Assembly: GCA_016861345.1 (NCBI GenBank)
Contig: BOLD01000009.1
Span: forward strand, 1-64,000
DNA: 64,000 bases
Direction of reading: 5' to 3'
Source: Oligoflexia bacterium
GTDB lineage: Bacteria; Bdellovibrionota; Bdellovibrionia; Bdellovibrionales; Bdellovibrionaceae
The notes beneath the pieces are model-generated. The model was not told where the DNA came from and made no database searches. It saw only the letters and a list, made by a program, of their open reading frames with translations. This document shows positions 49,716 to 59,900 of this stretch, in pieces. A program made the translations under genes and the position numbers. How positions within the stretch are numbered: position 1 is the stretch's first letter; the number at the start of each line of letters is the position of its first letter.

Positions 49716-50159
49716 ATGTCAGACCAAGTTCGCAATTTTATGGGCTATTTATGGGTAATGAAAGAGGACAACGTCTATACCATTGGAATCAATGAAGAAG
49801 GCCTTGAAGACTTATCTGATATTAATGAAGTCGAACTTCCCCAAGATGGCGAAGCCATCGAGGCTGATGTGGTCATCGGAAGTATCGAAACAGATGACGG
49901 CCCTCTTGATCTTTATTCCCCTGTTTCTGGAACTGTTGTTGAAATCAATAATGCCGTAGTTGAAGACCCCGAGCTCATCCACGAAGATCCTTATGATGCT
50001 TGGCTCGTGAAAATCGAATCCGAAGAAGACCTTGATAATCTTGATGATGAAGAGGATGAGGATGAAGACGACGATGATGACGAGGACGAAGAGGATGAAG
50101 ATCGAGAAGAGGATGAAGATCGAGAAGAGGATGAAGATCGAGACGAAGACGAGGATTAA
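49716..50159 (+). CDS. GcvH-like protein lacking the lipoyl-lysine, with acidic repeat tail
   Basis: VYTIGINEEGLEDLSDINEVELP...LYSPVSGTVVEINNAVVEDPELIHEDPYDAWLVKI; tail DEDEDDDDDEDEEDEDREEDEDREEDEDRDEDED. Confidence 0.82.
   Translation: MSDQVRNFMGYLWVMKEDNVYTIGINEEGLEDLSDINEVELPQDGEAIEADVVIGSIETDDGPLDLYSPVSGTVVEINNAVVEDPELIHEDPYDAWLVKIESEEDLDNLDDEEDEDEDDDDDEDEEDEDREEDEDREEDEDRDEDED
50091..50144 (+). repeat. 18-bp tandem repeat x3 (GAGGATGAAGATCGAGAA)
   Basis: Exact units 50091-50108 and 50109-50126, third with one mismatch. Confidence 0.9.
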
Positions 50160-50163
50160 GTCC

Positions 50164-50571
50164 TTACTTCACACCTTTCTCAATTAAAAATTGAGAATAA
50201 GCCATATCGCTTTTCAAAATGTGATTCAGTAGCCATTGCTTCAGAAAGTCCATGACTTCCATGCCAATAGCAACTTTACCAAGCTTGTGATCTTTAATGA
50301 GTCGATCAAGGCGGACAATAAATTTCTGATGCTCATCGTGATGCTCTGAAGATGTTTGATACCCGAACATCTCAAACAAATCTTCCTCGTAGACAAAATG
50401 AACTTCTGTGTACTCAAGCAGACCATCTAAAACACGAGAGATCACATGTTCAATTTCATCTCGCTCAATGGCTAAAAATAGCTCATTGATATAATCAATG
50501 ATGATCTTGTGATGCTCATCGATTGAGGCTATTCCCACACTATAATCTTTTGACCATTTAATTAAGGACAT
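50164..50571 (-). CDS. Bacteriohemerythrin
   Basis: IDEHHKIIIDYINEL; HFVYEEDLFE; EHHDEHQKF; WLLNHILKSD. Confidence 0.92.
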   Translation of the reverse strand: MSLIKWSKDYSVGIASIDEHHKIIIDYINELFLAIERDEIEHVISRVLDGLLEYTEVHFVYEEDLFEMFGYQTSSEHHDEHQKFIVRLDRLIKDHKLGKVAIGMEVMDFLKQWLLNHILKSDMAYSQFLIEKGVK

Positions 50572-51374
50572 AGACCATCTCTAGTGGACTTTTGCTGATC
50601 CCGCAAGGTCAGCAGTTCACCAACTATACTAAAGGCTATCTCAATAGGAGTGTTATTGCCAAACGGCAGGCCGATGGGGCAATGAAAGTTTTGAAGTTGT
50701 GATAGCTCAAAACCATGATCGCTCAAATCCTTTTGGATTCGCTTGGCCTTCACGTCACTTCCCATGCATCCCACGTAAGGAAAATTTCTTTTCAGAGCTT
50801 GCAACAAGATGGGTAAGTCTGTTCCATGACCCATGGTAATTGACACAACAAAAGCTTGATCAGGGATCTCAGACACATAAGTTTCCATCGGGATGGCTTG
50901 TTTTTTTTCAAGCTGAGGATGGTCAGGCAACTTGGATAACCACTCACTGCGAGAATCAACACAGGTGACATGACAATCCAGCTTCAGGAGCAGTGGAATC
51001 AGCTCTTGGCCCACATGACCTGCACCGAAGACAACGATTTGCCAATGGGGTTTGCACCGATGAATTTCAAAATATAATGAAACCTGACCACCACAAGTCA
51101 TTCCGATGTCTTTTTGCAAATTCCATTGAGTGAAATAATTTTGCTGAGCTCGATCTTTTAGAAGCTCCTGGGCCTGATGAATGGCTCTAACTTCTAGCTT
51201 TCCTCCGCCAATTGTTCCAAACTGAAGTCCCTTTTCAGTCACAACACAACGGGCCCCTTGCTCTTGAGGAGAGCTTCCCTGAGCATGAACAAGGGTGATT
51301 GTGCAAAAATCTTGATTTGTCTTTTTGAGATCTTGGATTTTCTCAAGATAGAATTCAAACGAGGATTTATTCAT
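50562..51374 (-). CDS. xdhC: Xanthine dehydrogenase accessory protein XdhC
   Basis: LVHAQGSSPQEQGARCVV; GTIGGGKLE; VFGAGHVGQEL. Confidence 0.9.
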   Translation of the reverse strand: MNKSSFEFYLEKIQDLKKTNQDFCTITLVHAQGSSPQEQGARCVVTEKGLQFGTIGGGKLEVRAIHQAQELLKDRAQQNYFTQWNLQKDIGMTCGGQVSLYFEIHRCKPHWQIVVFGAGHVGQELIPLLLKLDCHVTCVDSRSEWLSKLPDHPQLEKKQAIPMETYVSEIPDQAFVVSITMGHGTDLPILLQALKRNFPYVGCMGSDVKAKRIQKDLSDHGFELSQLQNFHCPIGLPFGNNTPIEIAFSIVGELLTLRDQQKSTRDGLCP

Positions 51375-53688
51375 ATCGCTGAAGTTCCATTAAAACTCGC
51401 TCGGCCGTAGCTGGACTTTTCAAGCTGACAATATTGGACTTTGCCCTGTGTGCAAGCGCATTTTTAATCGCCGTCCATACACTAATGCCCAACAAAAAGG
51501 GGGGCTCCCCGACGGCCTTAGCCCCATTGAAAGTTTCTGAATTATACTCGTTCTCTAAAAGATGAACTCGTAAATCTCTTGGAGTGTCTTGAATGTTTGG
51601 AATTTTATAAGTCGTCGGCGAATGAGAATAAAGAATTCCCTTTTCATCATAATGCAAATACTCAGTGGTCACCCAGCCCTGGGCTTGAACAAAGGCGCCC
51701 ACAACTTGGCCCCGATCAATTCCAGGATTTTGAGGCCTGCCTAAATCCATCAAAATATCTGTTCTGATAACTTTAGATTGCCCCGTGCATTCGTCCACTT
51801 CAACTTCTGTCACCGCTACACCATTGGTGAAATACTTAAATGGAGTTCCTATTGCCTTTTGTTTATCAAAACCAATCCCCTCTGTTCTGTAGTGAGCATA
51901 CTCTGAAAGAGACAATCGATTGAGATAAGCCTTTTCAACTATCTCAGGCAATCGGAAAATCTTTCCCGTCTTTAGATTTTCAATAGTCTGATTTTGAAAT
52001 CGATATTGATCTGCTGTAAATTCGATGGGTGGGGGACTCATCTCTTGTCCCACTGCAGATGGATTTTGATTTTCCAACTGATGGCAAACCCAAGCGAGTC
52101 TCTTCTTTAAAGCCTCGCAGGCGATTTTCGTAGCTCCGCAATTAATATCAGCTCCGCTTGAAGCCGCCGTTGGCGATGTGTTCGCATTTTTATCTGTTGA
52201 GGTCGGCATCACCTGAACATTGGTCATCTCTAAACCTAAAATTTGACAAACTGTTTGAGCTACCTTTGTGTAAACACCCTGACCCATTTCAATTGCACCA
52301 GTTGAAACTTGAACTGTGGCATCTCGATGAATATGAACCAAGGCATTACCCTGATTTAAAAATTTCGCCGTAAAAGCAATTCCAAATTTCGTTGCTGTAC
52401 AGGATAAACCCCGAAGTCGCCCATTTTGCTCTTGATTAAATTTCGTGATCTCTGCTCTGCGTTTTTTGTAATCAGAAGAAGATAAGATCTCTGAAAATAA
52501 ATCCGGCAGTGGATTTGGTTGGACCTTCTGTCCGTAATGGGTCACATTGTGATCACTTTTTCCATAACAGTTTAAAAGACGAATTGCGGCTGGATCTTTT
52601 TGAAGAGTCTGCCCAATGTCCTCGATAATGCTCTCAATCACAAATGTGCCCTGGGGCCCACCAAATCCGCGGAAAGCTGTGTTGGAATGGGTGTTCGTCT
52701 TACAGGAAACACCTTGCACCAGAATATGGGGGATGTAATAGGCCCCATCGATATGAAACATCGCTCGCTCAAGGATCGAGGGAGAAAGATCCACATAGGC
52801 CCCACCATCAGAATAAAGCTCAACCCTCAGCGCAAGAATTTTTCCCTGATCATCAAAACCAACTTCATAGTGAATTTCAAAAGGATGTCGCTTGCCTGTC
52901 ATCACCATGTCTTCATCTTTAGTCAGCACCAGCCGACAGGGGCGTTTTGTTTTCATCGCAGCAAATCCCGCAAGGGCCGCAAAAGGGGCGGCCTGAGATT
53001 CTTTTCCGCCGAAGCCTCCGCCTAAGCGCTTTACGGTGCAGACGACTTTGCTATAGGGAAGGCCAACAGCTTCTGCAATAATGTGTTGGGTCTCTGTCGG
53101 GTGCTGAGTTGAAGAGTGGACCTCGAGACGATCTCCATCCAGCGGATAAGCAATAGCTGCCTGAGACTCAAGATAAAAATGTTCTTGTCCATCAATGCGC
53201 AGTTTACCCTTGAGGCGGTGAGGACCCTGTGAAAGACCCTCGGTGACATTTCCTCGATGAAGATCTGTAGCACGGTAAAGAAACATTTGTTTTTCTCTGG
53301 CTTCATCGATGGTGAGAACAGGTTTTTTCTCAGCAATCTGAATTTGAACTTTTTTTCGAGCCAAACGAAGAGCTTCCTCAGTTTCTCCCACCATAATTCC
53401 CAGGGGCTCTTGATAATGACTAATTTCTCTCTCCACTAAAAGTGGCTGATCATGAAAAATAGAACCCCATCGGTTATGAGCGAGATCTTTTGCCGAAAAA
53501 CAGTTAACAATTCCTGGAACTTTAAGGGCCTCGGTAAAATCAATTTTCAAAAGTTCTCCTGCGGCAGTCGGAGACCCGATTACACCAACAAGTAACTCTC
53601 CCCTCTGAAAAGGACGGTCATCGACGTATTCACTTTGTCCTGTGACATGTCCCCAAGCCGATTCATGTGGAGTGGACTTTTTTATCAT
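51367..53688 (-). CDS. xdhB: Xanthine dehydrogenase molybdopterin-binding subunit
   Basis: RLGGGFGGKESQA; NTAFRGFGGPQGTFV; GAIEMGQGVYTKVAQ; GAKAVGEPPFLLG. Confidence 0.95.
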   Translation of the reverse strand: MIKKSTPHESAWGHVTGQSEYVDDRPFQRGELLVGVIGSPTAAGELLKIDFTEALKVPGIVNCFSAKDLAHNRWGSIFHDQPLLVEREISHYQEPLGIMVGETEEALRLARKKVQIQIAEKKPVLTIDEAREKQMFLYRATDLHRGNVTEGLSQGPHRLKGKLRIDGQEHFYLESQAAIAYPLDGDRLEVHSSTQHPTETQHIIAEAVGLPYSKVVCTVKRLGGGFGGKESQAAPFAALAGFAAMKTKRPCRLVLTKDEDMVMTGKRHPFEIHYEVGFDDQGKILALRVELYSDGGAYVDLSPSILERAMFHIDGAYYIPHILVQGVSCKTNTHSNTAFRGFGGPQGTFVIESIIEDIGQTLQKDPAAIRLLNCYGKSDHNVTHYGQKVQPNPLPDLFSEILSSSDYKKRRAEITKFNQEQNGRLRGLSCTATKFGIAFTAKFLNQGNALVHIHRDATVQVSTGAIEMGQGVYTKVAQTVCQILGLEMTNVQVMPTSTDKNANTSPTAASSGADINCGATKIACEALKKRLAWVCHQLENQNPSAVGQEMSPPPIEFTADQYRFQNQTIENLKTGKIFRLPEIVEKAYLNRLSLSEYAHYRTEGIGFDKQKAIGTPFKYFTNGVAVTEVEVDECTGQSKVIRTDILMDLGRPQNPGIDRGQVVGAFVQAQGWVTTEYLHYDEKGILYSHSPTTYKIPNIQDTPRDLRVHLLENEYNSETFNGAKAVGEPPFLLGISVWTAIKNALAHRAKSNIVSLKSPATAERVLMELQRYE

Positions 53689-55130
53689 GCAAGTCCCCCT
53701 GAAATCTCATCAAAGAATTTGTGAATGAAATTTTTGACCAAAAGATACCGATACTCTTTCGAAGCCCGTAAATCAGAAAGCGGATTGATAGACCCGCTGA
53801 CCTCTTCACCAAGACGTTGAACGGTCTCCTTTGTCAGAGCCTGACCAATATATTTTTTTTCAACTTGATTCAGTCTGATCACTGTTGGCCCAACACCGCC
53901 AAAAGCTAAGCGCAAATTGGAGATTTTTTTATCTTGAGTCTCTAAAATCCCTGCAAAAGTGACTGAGGAAATATCCAGATCTTTTCTTTGCGAGGCTTTA
54001 TAAAGACGAAGCTTTTGATCTTCCTGCAGCTTTGGAATTTCAATTCCGGTGACAATTTCATCAGGGTTGAGATTTAATTTTTTATATCCCAAATAAAAAT
54101 CACAAATTGGAATTTTTCGCTTTCCGCTTAAGCCTTCTACACAAATGACAGCTTCTGTGACCATCAAGAAAGGAATCGTATCGGCGATGGGAGAAGCATT
54201 CACCACATTCCCCACCAAAGTTGCTCGATGCTTAATCTGTGGAGAAGCAAAAATATGTAAGAGACGAACAAACTCGGGGTAGACGTCGACCAATTCATTT
54301 TCAATTTGATCAATGGTGACTTGAGATCCAACGACAACTGTCTCTTTATTTTTTTGAATTTGATGAAGCTCTTGAACCTGCTGAAGGCTTAAAACTTTTT
54401 GATAAGCCTGCTTGCCCTTATTCACCAAAACGCTCAGATCAGTTGCTCCTGAGACAAGACGGATGTCAGGATGTTTTTTCTTAAGCTCTAGGGCTTCAGT
54501 TAAATTGACCGGAAGATGAATCGAAATTGTGTCCAGCTCAATGTTGACTGATTTCTGTCGAGCCTGAGAAAGCTCTTGGTCTCGACTGGGGTTTAAATAT
54601 TTTTTTCTCAACGAATGTTCAGGCGAGAGCTTCAGATTTGTTGCCGCCTGGATGATTCCCTCATACCCCGTGCACCGACACAAATTTCCAGTTAAGGCAT
54701 GACATGCTTTTTTCGCATCAATGCTTTTCTTTTCCTCGATTGCCTGCTCTGCGAGACCCGCCATAGCCGTGATAAATCCGGGGGTGCAGTATCCGCACTG
54801 AGATCCAAAATGCTCCACCATGGATTTCTGAACAGGATGGGGATTTTCTCTTGTGCCCACGCCCTCAACAGTAATGACATGAGCCCCATTCAAAAGAAAG
54901 ACGGGTAAAATACAAGAGTTCACAGATTGATAATTTATTTTTCCATTTGGCTCTGGGTATCCCACTAAAACCGTGCAGGCTCCGCAGTCCCCTTCTGAGC
55001 AAACAATTTTTGTCCCACTTAATAAAACTTCACGACGTAAAAATTCTGCCAGCGGCATTAGTAGGCGATGATCTGAGACCTCAACTCGGGTATCATTGTA
55101 ATAAAATAAAATCGAGGCCTGTGTTCTCAT
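53685..55130 (-). CDS. xdhA: Xanthine dehydrogenase FAD/2Fe-2S subunit
   Basis: CSEGDCGACTVLVG; QCGYCTPGFITAMAGL; LTGNLCRCTGYEGI; VGNVVNASPIAD. Confidence 0.93.
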   Translation of the reverse strand: MRTQASILFYYNDTRVEVSDHRLLMPLAEFLRREVLLSGTKIVCSEGDCGACTVLVGYPEPNGKINYQSVNSCILPVFLLNGAHVITVEGVGTRENPHPVQKSMVEHFGSQCGYCTPGFITAMAGLAEQAIEEKKSIDAKKACHALTGNLCRCTGYEGIIQAATNLKLSPEHSLRKKYLNPSRDQELSQARQKSVNIELDTISIHLPVNLTEALELKKKHPDIRLVSGATDLSVLVNKGKQAYQKVLSLQQVQELHQIQKNKETVVVGSQVTIDQIENELVDVYPEFVRLLHIFASPQIKHRATLVGNVVNASPIADTIPFLMVTEAVICVEGLSGKRKIPICDFYLGYKKLNLNPDEIVTGIEIPKLQEDQKLRLYKASQRKDLDISSVTFAGILETQDKKISNLRLAFGGVGPTVIRLNQVEKKYIGQALTKETVQRLGEEVSGSINPLSDLRASKEYRYLLVKNFIHKFFDEISGGLA

Positions 55131-55597
55131 CAATAAGTAATTCGATCTGCCTTCTCGGTCCACTCTTTAAAAACAGACAGAGCTTCTTCATGCAGAACTT
55201 GTTTCATTGGCAGTTTTCTTTTTTCAATCGGCTTTGGAAGTTCCTGATAGAGAAAATCATCATCAAATTCAATTTGAGCTGCATCTTTTCTCGTGTTGGC
55301 GTAATAAATTTTTTCAATACGAGCCCAATAAATAGCCGCCAAGCACATGGGGCAGGGCTCACAACTGGTGTAGATCTCAGCGTTTGTTAATTGAAATGAA
55401 TTGATATTCTTGCAGGCTTGTCGAATGGCTTCGACCTCGGCATGAGCTGTAGGATCATTGGCAGAGGTCACTTTGTTCCAACCTTCTCCGATAATTTTCC
55501 CATTCAGAACAACAACTGCCCCAAAAGGACCCCCACTGTTTTTTCGCATATTTTCTCTTGATAGCGCGATCGCACGCTGCATAAACTTCGGATCCAT
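55130..55597 (-). CDS. guaD: Guanine deaminase-like cytidine deaminase family protein
   Basis: PTAHAEVEAIRQAC; YTSCEPCPMCLAAIYWARI. Confidence 0.85.
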   Translation of the reverse strand: MDPKFMQRAIALSRENMRKNSGGPFGAVVVLNGKIIGEGWNKVTSANDPTAHAEVEAIRQACKNINSFQLTNAEIYTSCEPCPMCLAAIYWARIEKIYYANTRKDAAQIEFDDDFLYQELPKPIEKRKLPMKQVLHEEALSVFKEWTEKADRITY

Positions 55598-55740
55598 TTC
55601 ATACTCCAAAGGTCTAGTTATCTACAGATTTTCATAGAGTGTAAAGCTCCACTTCGAGAAAATTACTATGCGTCTTAAGAATCTACTCTTTCTATTCTGC
55701 CAACAATGCGTCATGCTTAAGGTGTGCAGGGAGGTGTTCA

Positions 55741-56130
55741 ATGACTGAGCAAGGCAAACATCCGACTGAGAAAGTTGAATTTGCTGCGGGGGCTCTGATT
55801 TTTGCCGAAGGAGATCCCTCTCATGAGCTTTATATAGTTCAAGACGGACAAGTTGAGGTTTACAAGTCCGGTCACGGTGGTTCTAAAACTGTTCTTGGCC
55901 GCGTCGCTCGAAACGAATTCTTGGGCGAAATTTCATTTCTTCTCGACAAACGACACTCGGCCAGTGCTGCCGCCCTGACCCCAGTCGTTGCAGTAAAAAT
56001 CACAAAAGCTTCTTTAAATGCTCAACTTGCTGACACTCCCTCTTGGCTCATTTCTCTTGCCAAGGGTTTGGCAATTAAACTTGATCACAGCAACGAGGCT
56101 CTGAAAAAAGCTAGCCGAATCGGCCCGTGA
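55741..56130 (+). CDS. Cyclic-nucleotide-binding domain protein
   Basis: [22 protein letters not shown]...[17 protein letters not shown]. Confidence 0.85.
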   Translation: MTEQGKHPTEKVEFAAGALIFAEGDPSHELYIVQDGQVEVYKSGHGGSKTVLGRVARNEFLGEISFLLDKRHSASAAALTPVVAVKITKASLNAQLADTPSWLISLAKGLAIKLDHSNEALKKASRIGP

Positions 56131-56896
56131 TGTAGCTCTCTGTTCGTTTATCCGCAGGATTGGTGAATATTTTTGTCGTTGGACCGTACTCGATGAGATC
56201 ACCTAAGTACATAAAGGCCGTGTAATCTGAAACTCGGGCCGCCTGATGAAGGTTGTGAGTCACAATCACAATGGTCACATCTTTTTTAAGCTCGATAATT
56301 AATTCTTCAACGTGAGCCGTGCTGATGGGATCAAGGGCCGAGGTTGGCTCATCCAGCAGCAAAACCTCTGGCTCTGTAGCCAAGGCGCGAGCGATACAGA
56401 GACGCTGTTGCTGCCCACCCGAAAGCATTTGCGCTGAAGAATTCAATCGATCTTTGACCTCATCCCAAAGGCCCGCCTGCTGTAGCGCCTTCTCACACCG
56501 CTCTTGAATGAAGCTTGTTTTCTTCACTCCACGGACTCTGAGACCATAAACAACATTTTCAAAAATTGTTTTTGGAAAAGGGTTAGGCTTTTGAAAAACC
56601 ATTCCGATTCGCATTCGCACTTCGATCGGATCAATGTCTTTGCTGAGGATATTCATTTGCTCAGGATAAAGCGTAATTTCGCCCTGGTATTCTTTGACCT
56701 TGTACAGGTCATGCATGCGATTAAAACACCGAAGCAATGTTGTTTTCCCACAACCTGAGGGGCCAATCAATGCCGTGACTTTCGTATCATAGATGGGCAT
56801 GGAAACAGAGTTCAGAACTTTTTTCTCTGTACTGTAAGAGAAAGAAAGATTTTTGACTTCAGCCCGCAATTGAAGATTTGGATTTACTTCTACCAT
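56111..56896 (-). CDS. pstB: Phosphate ABC transporter ATP-binding protein
   Basis: [47 protein letters not shown]. Confidence 0.96.
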   Translation of the reverse strand: MVEVNPNLQLRAEVKNLSFSYSTEKKVLNSVSMPIYDTKVTALIGPSGCGKTTLLRCFNRMHDLYKVKEYQGEITLYPEQMNILSKDIDPIEVRMRIGMVFQKPNPFPKTIFENVVYGLRVRGVKKTSFIQERCEKALQQAGLWDEVKDRLNSSAQMLSGGQQQRLCIARALATEPEVLLLDEPTSALDPISTAHVEELIIELKKDVTIVIVTHNLHQAARVSDYTAFMYLGDLIEYGPTTKIFTNPADKRTESYITGRFG

Positions 56897-57789
56897 TTGA
56901 TCTTCTTTCTAAATCGATAGCGAATAGCAATGGCTATTCCGTTCATCACCAAAGTTAACAATAATAATATTAATCCCGTCGCTGCCGCGTTCACATGAAA
57001 CTCGGCCTGGGGCCTGGAAACCCAGTTGAACATCTGAATGGGCAAAACAGTAAAAGAGTCTTTCAGCCACTGAAAACTGATAAAGGGAGCTTCGTGCAAA
57101 ATCGGGCTTGTCGGCAAAAACGCAATAAAAGTTAAAGCTCCGATGGTGATCAGCGGGGCTGTTTCGCCAATCGCTCTTGATAAAGAAATAATCACTCCGG
57201 TGATGATTCCCCCAGCTGAATACGGAAGTAAATGATGCTGGATCATCTGCCATTTGCTCGCGCCCATAGCGTAAGCCGCCTCGCGAATCGTGCCTGGAAT
57301 TGCTCGAATTGATTCTCGGGTGGTCACAATAATGATTGGCAAAATTAAAAGTGCCAAAGTTAATCCCGCAGTCAGGATGCTTTGACCCAGTTGTAATTTG
57401 TAAACAAATAAACCCAGTGCCATTAGTCCGAAAGTGATCGAGGGAATTCCTGCCAGGTTCGTGATGTTGAGTTCAATAATTGTGGTGAGCCAATTTTTGG
57501 GAGCGTACTCTTCAAGATAAACTCCAGCGGCAATTCCAATCGGAATAGCAACAAAGGCTGTCACCAACATAACACAAAGTGAACCCACCCAGGCTGAAAG
57601 AATCCCCGCCTTTGCCGGGAATCGGGAGGGAAAACTTGTTAAAAAATTATAATCAATACGACCAAAACCTGTTGTCCAAAGGTCAAGCACCAGAACCAAT
57701 AAAGTGCAAATTGCAAAAACAAGAGAAAATAATCCCGCTAGAGCAAAAATCAGATCTTTTCTTTTTCGATTTCGAACCTCTTGTTGCAT
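56890..57789 (-). CDS. pstA: Phosphate ABC transporter permease
   Basis: [49 protein letters not shown]. Confidence 0.93.
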   Translation of the reverse strand: MQQEVRNRKRKDLIFALAGLFSLVFAICTLLVLVLDLWTTGFGRIDYNFLTSFPSRFPAKAGILSAWVGSLCVMLVTAFVAIPIGIAAGVYLEEYAPKNWLTTIIELNITNLAGIPSITFGLMALGLFVYKLQLGQSILTAGLTLALLILPIIIVTTRESIRAIPGTIREAAYAMGASKWQMIQHHLLPYSAGGIITGVIISLSRAIGETAPLITIGALTFIAFLPTSPILHEAPFISFQWLKDSFTVLPIQMFNWVSRPQAEFHVNAAATGLILLLLTLVMNGIAIAIRYRFRKKIKW

Positions 57790-58734
57790 CTAGTAACTCT
57801 CTCGGTATTTTTTCTTTAAGTAATAACCAATCACATTAAACATCAATGTCATCACCAATAATGTCAAACCGGCCACATAAATGGACTGATAACCAATGGA
57901 TCCATGGGGCAAATCCCCCATGCTCACTTGAACAATGTAGGCTGTGATGGTCTCAGCCGGCTGAAGTGGGTTCAATGTAAAATTGGGCTGCATTCCAGCC
58001 GCAATGGCCACAACCATGGTTTCACCAATGGCCCTGGATATTCCTAAAATGTACGCCGAAGTGATTCCTGAAAAGGCCGCCGGGATCACCACCCGAAATG
58101 AAGTTTGAAACCGCGAAGCCCCCATCGCAAAGGAACCCTCGCGCAAATATCCAGGCACTGATCTCATCGCATCTTCAGCCAAGGAGCTGATGTAGGGAAT
58201 AATCATGATCCCAATAACGAGCCCAGCGCTCAGAACATTAAAGCCTGAAAGATCAGGAATAATTTTTTGCAAAAGCGGAGTCACAAAGATCAAAGCAAAA
58301 TATCCGTAAACCACCGTTGGGACTGCAGCTAAAAGTTCTAATACAGGCTTGACGATCTCGCGAACAGTTGAGTTTGTGTACTCGCTTAAAAAAGTTGCCG
58401 ATATTGTCCCCAAAGGAATCGCCACCAAAAGGGCCACAAAAGTTGTCAGCAAAGTCCCACAGACAAGGGGTAAGATTCCATATTTGGGTTCGGCAAATAA
58501 GGGAGTCCACTGCGTTTCAGTCAAAAACTCGACGAGTGAAACGGTTTGGAAAAAGGGCAAGGACTCAGAAACAAGAATCCAGACAATTCCCACGGTGACT
58601 AAAACTGAAGAAGCCGCAGCTAAAAAAAGAACAAGCTCGATCATCATCTCTCGAAAACGACGCATCCGCCGAACCGGATGGTTGGCGGATGTAAATGTAG
58701 AAAGCTTGCTGGTTTTTTTTGCTGTGTTAGCCAC
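57790..58734 (-). CDS. pstC: Phosphate ABC transporter permease
   Basis: FLSEYTNSTVREIVKPVLELLAAVPTVVYG; SFAMGASRFQTSFRVVIPAAFSG; ISRAIGETMVVAIAAG. Confidence 0.93.
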   Translation of the reverse strand: MANTAKKTSKLSTFTSANHPVRRMRRFREMMIELVLFLAAASSVLVTVGIVWILVSESLPFFQTVSLVEFLTETQWTPLFAEPKYGILPLVCGTLLTTFVALLVAIPLGTISATFLSEYTNSTVREIVKPVLELLAAVPTVVYGYFALIFVTPLLQKIIPDLSGFNVLSAGLVIGIMIIPYISSLAEDAMRSVPGYLREGSFAMGASRFQTSFRVVIPAAFSGITSAYILGISRAIGETMVVAIAAGMQPNFTLNPLQPAETITAYIVQVSMGDLPHGSIGYQSIYVAGLTLLVMTLMFNVIGYYLKKKYRESY

Positions 58735-58740
58735 GATACC

Positions 58741-59778
58741 CTAGAGCGTTCCCTCTCTCTTCATTAAGTCTTCAATTTTTAATCCCACTTCAGAGTGCCC
58801 ACCAAACTTTGTTCCTAATTTGGATTTGGTTAAATGCTCTTCCCCCAGCTTATAAGCTTTTTCTGGTAGGCCAATGTATTTGACCTCAGGTACCAGTTGA
58901 TTTGCTGATTGCAAATAGAAGGTCACAAATTCTTTGACCTCGGGCTTTTTGTACGAAGACTCGCTCACATATATAAATAATGGACGAGAAAAGGGCTGGT
59001 ACTCTCCTTTTTCCACAGTGTCTTTAGTGGCCATCACAGGCTTTAGAGTTTTGGGATTAATAATGGCAATGGCTTTTAGTTTTTTCTGATTTTCAGTGTA
59101 ATAAGACATCCCAAAGTAACCAATCGAGTATTTATCAGTCGCAACGCCCGTCACAATGGTGTTGTCATCTTCGCTGGCTGTGTAATCACCACGGCTTGAT
59201 TTGGCTTTACCGACAGCGGCCTCTGTAAAGTAATCAAAAGTGCCAGAGTCTGCGCCTGGTCCATACAATTTGAGCGGTTGATCAGGCCACTTGGGATTGA
59301 CCTGATTCCATTTTGTAATTTTACCCTGAGCTGCGGGCTCCCACATTTTCTTCAGTTCCTCAACTGTTACTGCTGTCACCCAATCTGCTTTGGGATTCAC
59401 AACAACCACAAGGGCATCATAGGCCACGGGCAACTCAAAATATTTAATCCCGGCTTTCTTACAAGCCTCCATCTCTTTTGCATCAATGGGGCGAGAAGCA
59501 TCTTGAATATCAATTTCACCACGACAGAATTTTTTAAATCCACCACCAGTACCTGAAATTCCAACTGTCACTTTCACTGCGCCCTTTTTTGAAGTTTGAA
59601 ATTCTTCAGCCATGGCTTCAGTGATGGGAAAAACCGTGCTTGAACCATCGATTTTGATGATAGGAGATTGGGCGTAAACTTTTACAGTTAAAAGTAGAAT
59701 CAACAAAGCCAGAAGCGAAGTCGCCAAAATCTGCAAATCAATGTGTCGTCCAATTGCTTTTAAGGATGCTCGAGTCAT
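58741..59778 (-). CDS. pstS: Phosphate-binding protein
   Basis: KIDGSSTVFPITEAMAEEFQ; GISGTGGGFKKFCRGEIDIQDASRPI. Confidence 0.92.
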   Translation of the reverse strand: MTRASLKAIGRHIDLQILATSLLALLILLLTVKVYAQSPIIKIDGSSTVFPITEAMAEEFQTSKKGAVKVTVGISGTGGGFKKFCRGEIDIQDASRPIDAKEMEACKKAGIKYFELPVAYDALVVVVNPKADWVTAVTVEELKKMWEPAAQGKITKWNQVNPKWPDQPLKLYGPGADSGTFDYFTEAAVGKAKSSRGDYTASEDDNTIVTGVATDKYSIGYFGMSYYTENQKKLKAIAIINPKTLKPVMATKDTVEKGEYQPFSRPLFIYVSESSYKKPEVKEFVTFYLQSANQLVPEVKYIGLPEKAYKLGEEHLTKSKLGTKFGGHSEVGLKIEDLMKREGTL

Positions 59779-59842
59779 AAAAACCCCTTTGATGCCGTGT
59801 TTTGATAGAAATGAACCTATCAAAAGCTCGACAAAAGTCATG

Positions 59843-59860
59843 TCAGGGTTTCTTCAGGGT
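59843..59860 (-). promoter_or_regulatory. Pho-box-like direct repeat ACCCTGA-AGAA-ACCCTGA upstream of pstS
   Basis: Two identical 7-mers at 11-bp periodicity, the geometry of PhoB boxes. Confidence 0.4.
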
Positions 59861-59900
59861 TTTAATGCGCTGCAATTATGATTAAAAGTGCTGAAATCGA

